From contig CAIIXF020000007.1 of the NCBI GenBank assembly GCA_903813345.2, forward strand, positions 5,215,730 to 5,279,729: 64,000 nt of DNA. The letters run 5' to 3'. Below, one piece after another: positions 27,501-39,500 of the stretch (its first letter is position 1; every line of letters starts with the position of its first letter). The notes beneath the pieces are model-generated. The model did not search any database and was not told where the DNA came from. It saw only the letters and a list, made by a program, of their open reading frames with translations. This DNA is from Owenia fusiformis (taxonomy: Eukaryota; Annelida; Polychaeta; Sabellida; Oweniidae). Both the position numbers and the translations under genes were made by a program.

Positions 27501-30500
27501 AAGAATATAAATAAATAAATACATGCACATTAGTCAGAATGATGATAATTTGATGATTCTTTTAAATTGCAAAACATTATCAGACTTTTGATCAAATTGG
27601 AAGCAGGCCCGTAGCCAGGGGGATCCGCAGGGTTCGGGCGAGCGCCTGCCCCCACCCCCTCTGGCCAAAATATCTTTCAAAATCATGCATTTTTTAACCG
27701 TTTTGAGCAGTTCTCAAGTGATTTTAGCTATATTTGGACCAATATTGTCAAATGTGAACCCCCCTGGAAATTTTTGAAAACTGAACCCCCCTCGAGAAAT
27801 CCTGGCTACGGCCTTGGAAGTATAACTAATTTCATAGAATTTGCACAAAACATGTGCTGTTGATTAGAGATTAATATTATATTTGTTTCAACAGAACTCT
27901 GCGCAATGATGCTGTCTGAGGGACGTGGAGCCGCATTTGCAATACAACCAGCATCAGGGGTGCTGCCACCTTTTGGTACTCAAATGATTGAAGTTATGGC
28001 TTACAGTGATATGTGGGGTGATTATAAAGATAAAATGATCTGCAAGGTAAGGAACTTTTCTCGACCAATCATATTGCTTCTTTATTTATCACCTTATATT
28101 AAAGGCAGAATCTGGCAATTACTTTGGTGCTTCATCTTGATGAAAATTGTTCCAATTTTAGAATATTTTGGGCTCATATCATTCCTTGTCATGTTTAGGT
28201 AACCATTCTTAATATTTTGGAGAATTTGAGTAATTTTTCCCCATTTTTGCACTTTGAATCTTAAATAACTTCACCAACTGATAATATATCACGGATCTTT
28301 TGGGAGTATTATATTTGAGCTTGTAAAGGATACATTGGTAGATCAGTAGTACAGTACATATTGCTTGCAATTTTGTCACTCTCTATGGATTTGATTGTGC
28401 CTTTAAGAAATATAGCAAAATCTTGTCTTATTTATGTTCATGTAGAGTATAGATATGGCCGTGAGAGTCGTACATGTAAAATTATTAATATAAAATTAAT
28501 ATAAATAAATATTGAGCCAATTAACACAAAACACAATACCTTGGAAAATAATGGCTAATTTAAGTTAATTAGCTACAAGAGTTTACAATTTGACATAACT
28601 GTTAATTAGCTCAATTGGATATATTATAATACCATCTCCAACTCATCTTCTTGGGCGAAAATAAATCTCCAACTGGTGGTGTAAGCTGGGGAAGGAGGTG
28701 AGGGAAAAGAATCGAAATGTATAACTTACATTGATGTTAATGGATTTTGTACGCACCTAGGGAGAAAACCCTCCAACTACAATCCTATCGATATCTCGTC
28801 TGAAGTCTCATCTCGTACTCTCGAGATCTGAAGCTTGATGTTTCGTTCAGTGTAACTTACCAGAAACATTTACCTGGGATAACCGGGGAATGGTCTTCTC
28901 AGGGCTTGTTCATACCTAAACCTTAACCGACTCTCACATTGCCATAAATGAAATTATTGTCAATAATTTGAATTTATGTTCATGTAGAGTATAGATATGG
29001 CCGTGAGAGTCGTACATGTAAAATTATTAATATAAAATTAATATAAATAAATATTGAGCCAATTAACACAAAACACAATACCTTGGAAAATAATGGCTAA
29101 TTTAAGTTAATTAGCTACAAGAGTTTACAATTTGACATAACTGTTAATTAGCTCAATTGGATATATTATAATACCATCTCCAACTCATCTTCTTGGGCGA
29201 AAATAAGGCCATGCGCGATCTCTCGCGAGAGCCCAAAAGAAAAGAAGATTAATTAGAAAGTAGTTAAATCATTTATTGATACACACAAATCAATACATGA
29301 ATACCAAAATATAAGAACATCATAGAAATGAACTAAAGTAAATCCGCAAATTCTGAAATATGGATGGACAAATTAATGTAATGAATGTAATATGCTGTCA
29401 ATCTCAGGTAAGATAAAGGAATTAGAATTGAATGAAAATTTTTGAATTCAGAAAGTGCGGGTTTATCTCAATTAAATTTCTAGTACATCATGAAGAAAAA
29501 ACAGTAGCTACTTGAAATTTGCATGCTCGACACCTGTCTGAGCCACTTTGGGGTTTACATGAAAATTGAATACTCGACACCTGTCTGAGCAACTTTGGGG
29601 CTTTAATGAAAATTGCATACTCGACACCAGTCTGAGTTTATAAATGTCTACCTAATATATATTTTTAATGTATGTATGTATGACATCTCCCAATCTTTTT
29701 GATAGTATAGTCATCAAGTCCAAGATTTGTGGCCCATGTAGCTCCGCCTATCTGCAAACTGTGGCATTTAAAGAAGGTAGGATCTACCTGACATTGAACA
29801 AAGAGTTTGTGAAGAAAATTGTTAAATACAGAAGTCTTCACTGGAGCATCTCTATAAATGAAAAGAAGACCTGATGTTAAAGGACCTTATGTTCAGGTAC
29901 AACTTCATATGTAATACTGGACAACAAGATGGTAATTGAGAGTTAATTGATATCGTAGCAGGAGATGAGCTATGTTTAAAATGTGAAAAAGTAATAATGA
30001 AAAGGCTTCATCGGGAGAGAATTTAATACTTTCTAACTGTAAGTTGTGTCCTGCGGAAGTACTTGTCAACTCACTACTTCTTAGTAAGCCAAAAAGGCTG
30101 TAGATAACATAGCTCTGTACAAGACTTGAGCAAAAGGGTCAAAATCTACATCAGAAGTTTTAGAAATCGTTTGTTCTAACAAAGCTGTGTTGATTGGCAA
30201 TCTAGTGTCTATGCTAGGATTTTTTTTACAAAAACCGGAAACTATTTGAGAGACTACATAAGAAGTAGTGGGATCCTTGAAATTGTTAAATGTGAAAATA
30301 TGATAGATATGATATACTAGACAGAATTGACTTGAATGAATTAGGGGCATAATTCTTTAAACGAAGATGTGCTGCAAAAAGGCTAGCAGAGGTTGGGGTT
30401 AGAGGAAATTCACCTATACCTGTCTGGGAGTTGAACTGTACTAATAAATCATATGACTTTCTGGTAGACGGGGCTTGGGCAGCTTGAAGTGCTTCTAAAA

Positions 30501-33500
30501 AGATAGAAAGTAACATAAATTGTTTCTAGATAAAGCGTCAGCAGCAGAATTATGAATACCAGCAATGTGTTCACTTTGAACATGATATTGTTTGAGAGAC
30601 ATTTTAATATATAGGAAGTAAGAGTTGCATGGACGTTTGATTGCTGGTAGAAAATTTATTTCGGTATGTTCACTACTGCTTCATTGTCAGAATGCAGGAA
30701 AACTGTGTGTCCAGACATAAAATTGCCTATGAAGTATAGCAGTAACAATAGGATATAATTCAAGAATATTGATGTCCAATCCTTTCCATTCTGATGGCCA
30801 TTCCCCTTTAAACCAAAGATTATTGCAAACGGCTCAATAGCCTATCGTAGTAGAAGCATCGGTAAATAGATGCAAATGTTCTCTTGTCTCTTGTTCTTCT
30901 GTAAGGAAAAAAGGTTTGCCATTAAAGTGAATTAGAAACTCTTTGCACATTAATAAATCCTGGATAGATGGAGTGTTGATAAGATTTTATAATGTAGCTC
31001 CTTCATATTTTAGATAGATGAATAAATATTGAAATAAATGATCTACCGAAAGGAATCACACAACAACAGTAGCTAAGGAATCCTATAGCAGATAAAGTTC
31101 TCTTTTTTTGAGACTTTCTTTGGTTTTGGCTTAATGGTGAAGGGGTTGATGTTACATAAAGTGTCAATGATTGTTTTGCCATTTCCATGGGCAAACGAGC
31201 TTCTAATAGTCTTACACAAGAAGCAACCTTTTCTTAAATGTTTTATAATATCTATGGCTTGTTGTACGGTTGCATATTTAACTGTAGAAGTTTCGTCTGG
31301 GATAGTATCATTATGGATTGGCCTCTGGGATGTGATAAGTTGTGAATAACACACAATTCACCTGGAGATTTTTTAGGAACGAGAAATAAGGGTGAAATAA
31401 CATAATATCAAATGGTGGCTGGTCAAAAGGTCCAAGTATTCTACCAGCTTTAAGCTCTTTGTTTAATTTTTTGAGAGCTTCTGGGTTCTTAGATATGATG
31501 ACAAATTATCATGAGTAATGTTGTAATGTTCTGGCAAATCAGAGTGAGGAAATTTAAATCCATACTAGAAACCATGAACTGTTTCTTCTTGATGTTCATA
31601 GCCTTCAAGCCAATATCTGAGTCTTTCAGGTTTAACTGGAGTAACAACTTGTGTTGACATAAGTTCACTCGAAGGGTTTTGGAGTCTCCAGTACCTGAGC
31701 GCTTTTTGTTGGGGAATTGGGCTTGCCTGCCGTTGTTGCGGGAGTAACATTTGACATGGAGTGTTTGGAACGATTGCAAGTTGGGCAGGTGTGGTTAAAG
31801 GGACAAGGGGATATATATTTCAAGAGGTGAGGGGTTTGATCATGAAATCTTTGGGTATAGACAGCAATAAATATACTGAATGCTCGGACCCATTCTGGAA
31901 ATGAAAGGAATTTTTTGAAGGGATTAAATTCAAATGTTTTGATTCAAAAGAATTGTCAGATTACATCTCACAGAGGACATAATCAATGTTTTTGTCTTCT
32001 TCAATACAATCATGAATCAATACATGAATACCAAAAATATAAGAACATCATAGAAATGAATTAAAGTAAATCCGTAAAATCTGAAATATGGACAAATTAA
32101 TGTAATGTAATATGTTGAAAAATGGGAATTGGATTCATAGAAGCTACTGACACCTGTCCTTGTAGCATGGCATTTGTGTTGGGAATTAATCCATAAGCTG
32201 TAGAGACGGGTTGGGAATTATGAAAAGCTGAAAGGTTAGTAGAGACTGGAGGGATGAAAGGGTAGGGTTGGATATTAGCGCTTGATGCAAAAGATGGAAT
32301 AGGGCGAGTAATAGATGCTGTGGGTCTATTTAGAGAGAATGAAATGTTGGGTTGGAATGGAAGATGTAGTGGAATAAGAAGGGAAAGGGGATAAGGGAAA
32401 AGTTGTTGTAAAGTTGCCTCTTATTAAAGTGGGCATAGACTTGGCTGCAGTCAGGGTATTAGAAGTGTGATACTCTTCTATAGTAATACTTGGGCTAGGA
32501 TCAGATCCTTCAGTTTCAGACATCTGGAATGAAATAAGTAGTATTTATATAGAGGGTAAGCAACTTCAAGACATAATAACATTTTTAGATAAATATAAAT
32601 AGAAGCACATGCTCCATGTTAGATGTATATAAATATGATGCCCATAAGGCTAATCATAATAAATATGATTTAGAATACACTGCATGAATAAATGCATATG
32701 ATATATAAAGATTATGAATTATCATAATATAAATATGATGCCCATAAGGCTAATCATAATAAATATGATTTAGAAAACACTGCATAAATAAATGCATAAG
32801 ATATATAAAGATTATGAATTATCATAATATAAATATGATGCCCATAAGGCTAATCATAATAAATATGATTTAGAATACACTGCATAAATAAATGCAAATG
32901 ATATATAAAAATTATATTTTATCATAATATAAATATGATAACCTTTAAGAATAAAGGTAAAGAATACAATGCATTAATAAATGCATATGATATATAAAAT
33001 AATATGAATTATCATAATATAAATATGATAACCTTTAAGAATAAAGGTAAAGTATACAATGCATGAATAAATGCATATGATAAATAAAATAATATGAATT
33101 TTATCATAATATAAAAATGATAACATATCATGTCTAAAGGTATAGTATACACTGCATGAATAAATGCAGATGATATACAAAATAATATATATTTATCATA
33201 ATATAAATATGATAACATAAAGTAAACAGGAAACTAAATTTCCTAATATAAGTATAGTACTTATGAAGGATAACTAAGTGAATAAACTATTGTGAATAGT
33301 TAACGACTCTCTGGCTTATGTTTGGTTAGAGAAGAGTAGCCGTCTCTTCTAATGTTAAGTCTAATTATTATTACCTAATAAAAGTAATCAAGAAATCTCA
33401 GGACTGCGCCTTTCCAGGACTTGACGAAACGCTTTTCCCCTTTGCATTGAGATGTATGGGATTGTAGGAGTCATCTATCAAATTTGACCATTGATTTTAT

Positions 33501-36500
33501 ATTGGGTGGTAAGTGGGTGATGGAGGAAGAAAAGTCTATTGCCCTTATGAGATGAATATCATTTAACAATTTGAAATTGGTAGATAAAATTTTTGAATTA
33601 TATCGAATGCATTCTGAAACAGTATTGATCGAGGATTTGAAAGGATGCCATGAGCATTGAAATAGTTCTCCAATATAAAAGGCTTTTAATGAAGGATGTA
33701 TATCTAAATATTGTTCAGTCAAAGTGATGAGATTTTTTGCAACAAAGGTAGATGATCTATGAACCAGATCAATTTCTCCTAGCTGTAATATAGCCATATC
33801 TGGGTAGGGATTTTTATATTTTAAATCATCTTGAAATTGTTTAATTGTATATACAATGGTGGTATTATAGTTAACTATGTCTTCCTTTAATTTAAAGTCA
33901 AATTGGTTAGATTCTTCTATTTTCCGAACAAAAATGTGGCCTATAACGTTGACCCTAATATCATTAGGCATCTCTAATAGTCATGTATAATGGGAGAAGA
34001 AAGGTAAGGATATTTGACTCCTGTCTTATCCTCAGAGTAAAGTATATTATGTGCAATAAGGTGTCTGAAATATAGAAGAAAAGGAATAATATAGCTCTCT
34101 CAAGAGATAAATATATATCAAGTAATGAAATGATATCTGTACCTTCATGGTACTATGAATAATCCCAATAACAACCAGAAATCTCTGGAATGGGATAATA
34201 AATAGAATAGACATATTTATTTAATAGCCTACAAGGTTACTTACACTCGTAAATAAATGAAATATCTATCATTAGATTGGATGGAGTCTATTGAACGTAA
34301 CTTGAGGACATGTATGTGACTTACTTCGTTCCAAAGCCTTCTCTATATTCCGGCTTTGAGTAGAAAGATTAGCTGCCTTGGTATTGTAAATATTGTAAAT
34401 CAATGTGTCACACGCACAGTGAATACGGCAAATAATATGAAATATACCTTTATGTATAGATTTGAGAAACAACAGCACACATCTCCATCTGAATCTATTG
34501 TTATATTTGATTTCTTTAAGCGAGAATAATTTCAAAGTTTCCTACATTATTCACGTCTGGAACCGGAAGCCATTTTTTAGCTACAGCGAGAAAATTTCAC
34601 CATGTGTCAAACTCCGAAAAGAAATTTTGAAATATCTAAATCCAGACAAGCAACACTTCATCCTCAATATAATTAATATTCTTAAATATTTATAAAATTT
34701 ATCAAAAATGATTTCTAGGTGCGTGTAGCAATTTATACATACGAAATACGAGTACATACGAATTCAATGAAGTTACATCTAGCTGTAAGGTAGAGACTTG
34801 AGTAATATGTGACGTGTCCATATTCATCACTAAATTAATCTTTTGTATAAATTCAAGTTTTAAACCATATGTACGAGATGTCAATTGAATATTTCAAACA
34901 TAAAACTACAAAGTCATAAAGACAAAAGATAAAACGTGTTTGAAATTTTTTGAACATTTTTAAACTGACGTTTTTTGTGTGAAATATTGCGATAAAATTT
35001 TCACAAAACGATTCAGCGATAGATAAATGTATATACAAGAGATAAATGTCGATAAAAAGAATCGAAATGTATAACTTACATTGATGTTAATGGATTTTGT
35101 ACGCACCTAGGGAGAAAACCCTCCAACTACAATCCTATCGATATCTCGTCTGAAGTCTCATCTCGTACTCTCGAGATCTGAAGCTTGATGTTTCGTTCAG
35201 TGTAACTTACCAGAAACATTTACCTGGGATAACCGGGGAATGGTCTTCTCAGGGCTTGTTCATACCTAAACCTTAACCGACTCTCACATTGCCATAAATG
35301 AAATTATTGTCAATAATTTGAATTTATTAGTAACTTATACTTCATTTTTCACAGATTGAGAAGTTGGACTTAAAAAGCATAGATGTTCACATGAATGTTG
35401 TCGGATGTCCATTGAACTTCCAAGTGTCGACCAAGGCACAGCCCATTGTCAGATTTGGAACTCATGTATCAGGGGTTGCTCCTGTGGTGCGACAGATGCG
35501 CATCAATAACTCTAGTCCTTATGGTAGGTGACTCATGTTATTCAGGAGACAGGTTTCAAACTCAATTAACTTCAATGAAATTCTGCATAAATGGCTCTAA
35601 TCTGCATCAGCTTTGAATAGATTAAATCTGTCAAATTTAAATATATGACTTCCACTTCAAGGTGATATCATGATTTTTTTTATAATTTACTTTTATTTTG
35701 ATTATTATTTTTTATTTAATTTTTTATTATGATTTTTAATTTTTTTCTAGATGTACGTTTAGACTGGGAGGTTTACAATGTTGAGCCTGAGGATGATCAG
35801 CTGTTGGATTTCAATGTAACATATGGTGTTGCATTTCCCCTTCGCGACAAAGATGGAGTTGAAATTGAACCAGTCATTGAAGGTATATTTTACAGTATCC
35901 ATCAGAAACAGACTAAAGAAAAAATATTGAAAAGGCGATCAGTTAGATGAAATAAAGTCAGGTGGTAATTTGGATAGCAAATATGCAGCTGGCAAAATTA
36001 AACCTTGAATTAACAAGTCTAATGTTCTTTGATGCCTATGACGTCATACAGTATGGTTACTATGGTAACAACAATGGATTTATGAATATTCATTGCAAAG
36101 AATGTTAAAAAAATGTACCCGAGGTTCATATGTGTATTACAATATGTTCTTCTGACTGACTGTATGTTTTGATTAATATTGAAGGTCCACCACCACCAGA
36201 AAGACTTCCAACTGAGTTTATTCCAAACTCTCCTGACTCCACAATGATGGGGAGTCGCCTGGCAACAGAGGCAGGGTCTGTTTTTAGCAGTCAGCGAAGC
36301 ATCATGACTCCGCCTCAGAAGCAAGTTGTGTTTACAAACCTGAGAGCCCATGAGGGAATAATGAGCACAACCCCCTACAAGATTGTACCTTCACAATTAG
36401 TAAGTGTCATAAAATACCTTCTGAAATAGTTTTTATTTCTAAATATTTTTGATTTATTCATTTATTTGATTTTTATGTCACTGCCACAAGTGGTGACATA

Positions 36501-39500
36501 CTGTTAAAGTCTCAGACTTGTGGACCTGTTTGGCATCTGGCAGTCGGTGTTTGGCATCTGTAACAAATGGTATGTGGTGACATTTTGCATGTGAATTGTT
36601 AATGCCTTGTTGTATACAGTTTCATAAACTTTGTCAAAATAAAAACTTTTAAAAGTGAAGAGCTTTTAATTTTAAGACTCATATATCATGTATTAGAATT
36701 TGCATATGACAGCTACTTCATTCAATTTATGTATTAAGTAACGCCAAAATGCAATTTGTAATATTTAGTAGATTGAATAATTTAATTTGAATGATTTAAT
36801 TTGCATTCTTAGGTGATCCCAGCCCGTGGTTGTAGTTCTGTTAATGTTGTCTACACACCATATGCAAGCGGGGAACTGGTTCAGGATGGCAAAGATTGTA
36901 TTGGATTTGCCCAAGGCTTCATGAGCTTGGACGGCAAAGCTGACACACCAAATAAGGTCGTACGAAAGGATGCATATGATATGACTCCATTGAGGATTGA
37001 TATGACTGCCTTTGTAAAGCCAGCTTTGTAAGTCCAAAATATTTTGTATCTTATTTAAAGTTGTCAACAAAGAGGAGAAGTCAAGGTTTTCTTCTGAAAA
37101 CTAACCTGGAAAAGTTTAACAGTAAATATTTAATGAATGTCAGTCTATACTACTCTTCACAACTTTTATCTTGTAACAGTAAGCATACAGTAAGTGCTGC
37201 CTAATCTGAACACCACTGACCAAAAGTGTTTGAATTAACAGGTGTTCACATTTCAAGGTTTTATACAAAAAGTGCTCGCATGGAGAGGTGTTCAGATTAG
37301 AGAGGTGTTCAAATATACAAGTTTTACTGTACTTCAATAAAATCAAAATTGTTTATCTCCGGGTCCAGGATTATTGATTTTAGTTCATTTTTTATTCATT
37401 TAATTTAAAAGGCTTACAATAGAGTGTGCTGAAGATGAGGGAATGCGCTACAGATCTGCCGCAAGTGACCTGCTACAAGAGGGCACCTTGAGAGAGGATA
37501 GCTTGCGTGTATGTGGGGCAACAATAGGCAACCTAACAGAGACTCCCCTAGTGTTCCAGTTGACAACAGAGAAGCCATTTGTCATGGTGGATACTGACCC
37601 ATTAAAACCAAACTCTGCATTGGCACGTACTCATAGCACTGAGATGATCACACTAAAACCTCAGCATAATATGCAGGTAATATCCTAAAACCATAGCACA
37701 ATATGCAGGTAATATCCTAAAATCATAGGATAATGTGCAGGTAATATCCTAAAACCATAGCATAATATGCAGGTAATATCCTAAAAACATTGCATAATAT
37801 GCAGGTAATATCCTAAAACCACAAGATAATGTGCAGGTAAGTATACTAAAACCATAGCATAACGATTGCAGGTAATATCCTACAACCATAGCATAATGTG
37901 CAGGTAATATTCTAAAACCATAGCATAATGTGCAGCTTATAGAGAAAAACCATAGCATAATATGTAGGTAATATCCTAAAACCGTAGCATAATATGCAGG
38001 TAGTTTTCTTGAACCATCATATGCAGGTAATATTTTTGAACCTGAGAATAATCTGCAGAATTGCATGTAATATTATAAAAGTTCTTTGAAACTCAAGTAT
38101 GGTATATAGACATGGCTTTGAAACTAATTAAGAGATGAAGGATCGTGGTAAATTCTTCTTTTTATTTTGATTCAACTCAATGGTCATATAACTTTTGATT
38201 TTGATTACATAATGTTAAAGGTATATCTGTTTAATGATTGGTCTATTTTTGTTACTAGATGAAGATTGCATTCCAAGTTGACAGCAGTCTTCTGGAACAA
38301 CTAAAAGATTTAGAGATAGAAGATCCACCTAAAGATGAAGAGCAGAAAGAGAATGGTGTCACATTGCAGATGTGTGGCAAAGAGAGGAGATTGAATTATG
38401 TATCTGATCTCATTATCAAGTTCAACAACTCATCCATACAGGTACTGGTTTATGTTTATGTTTATGTATCTTTATTTCCACCTATGCAGATGAGTACATA
38501 ATAATTATAAAGTTAATGTGTTAATATTAAAAATATAAAAATAAAAATATATATATTTACAACGGAAACTGTGTTGATTTAATAGTTTATAGAGCTATAG
38601 CTGCAGCTCTTGTTTTTAACATGTGTTTGACACTTAACATTATCTTCACATACATTCTGTAGTCTAATGCTTCATTATGTCACCACCAAAAGTGGTGACA
38701 TATTGTTATGGTCTCCGTTTTTTTGCGACGGCGGTTGGTGGTTGGCGTCCGGCGTCCGGCGGTTGGAGGTTGGCGTCCGGCGTCTGTAACAATTTCTTAC
38801 AACTTCCTATAACTTAACAAATACTGTTTAGACTGACTTCAATTTTTTTCTAAATCATCTACATGTTCTCAGAAGTTCAAATCTGACTTTAGATTTGACA
38901 TTTGACCTTCAATGACCTTCTCAAGGTCAAAAAGGTCTTTTTTCAACTTGCTTCACATTGACTAAATTTTTTTTCAAAATCATCTACATGTTCTCAGAAA
39001 TTCAAATCTGACTTTAGATTTGACTTTAGATTTGACATTTGACCTTCAAATCTGACTTTAGATTTGACATTTGACCTTCAATGACCTTCTCAAGGTCAAA
39101 AAAGGTCAAAAAGGTCTGTTTTCAACTTGCTTCGAATTGACTAAATTTTTTTTTCAAAATCATCTACATGTTCTCAGAAATTCAAATCTGACTTTAGATT
39201 TGACTTAAGATTTGACATTTGACCTTCAATGACCTTCTCAAAGTCAAAAAAGGTCAAAAAGGTCTTTTTTCAACTTGCTTCAAATTGACTAAATTTTTTT
39301 TCAAAATCATCTACATGTTCTCAGAAATTCAAATCTGACTTTAGATTTGACATTTGACCTTCAATGACCTTCTCAAGGTCAAAAAAGGTCAAAAAGGTCT
39401 GTTTTCAACTTGCTTCAAATTGACTAATTTTTTTTTTCAAAATCATCTACGTGTTCTCAGAAATTCAAATCTGACTTAAGATTTGACATTTGACCTTCAA

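Larger units (their letters stand above)
28436..35327 (-). mobile_element. Ngaro-like tyrosine-recombinase retroelement with split direct repeats
   Basis: A 6.9-kb element in DLEC1 intron 20, antisense to it. Two repeats occur twice each: R1 (229 bp) at 28436-28664 and 28978-29206; R2 (273 bp) at 28705-28977 and 35055-35327. Read on the coding strand the order is R2 - ORFs - R1 R2 R1, the A1-ORFs-B1A2B2 split-direct-repeat plan of Ngaro/PAT-type DIRS-order elements. A 40-bp spacer (28665-28704) separates the last two repeats. Coding remnants in order are an SGNH-like protein, RT, RNase H and a tyrosine recombinase, all broken. By eye the repeat pairs look identical although the coding part is decayed. 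No target duplication is seen, as expected for this group. Confidence 0.88.

Noticed and set aside
29668-29874. 68-codon plus-strand frame
   Set aside because: Antisense to the catalytic end of the tyrosine-recombinase remnant.
37749-38066. 105-codon minus-strand frame
   Set aside because: It is the donor-copy tandem array of DLEC1 intron 25 read backwards; its periodic protein mirrors the repeat.
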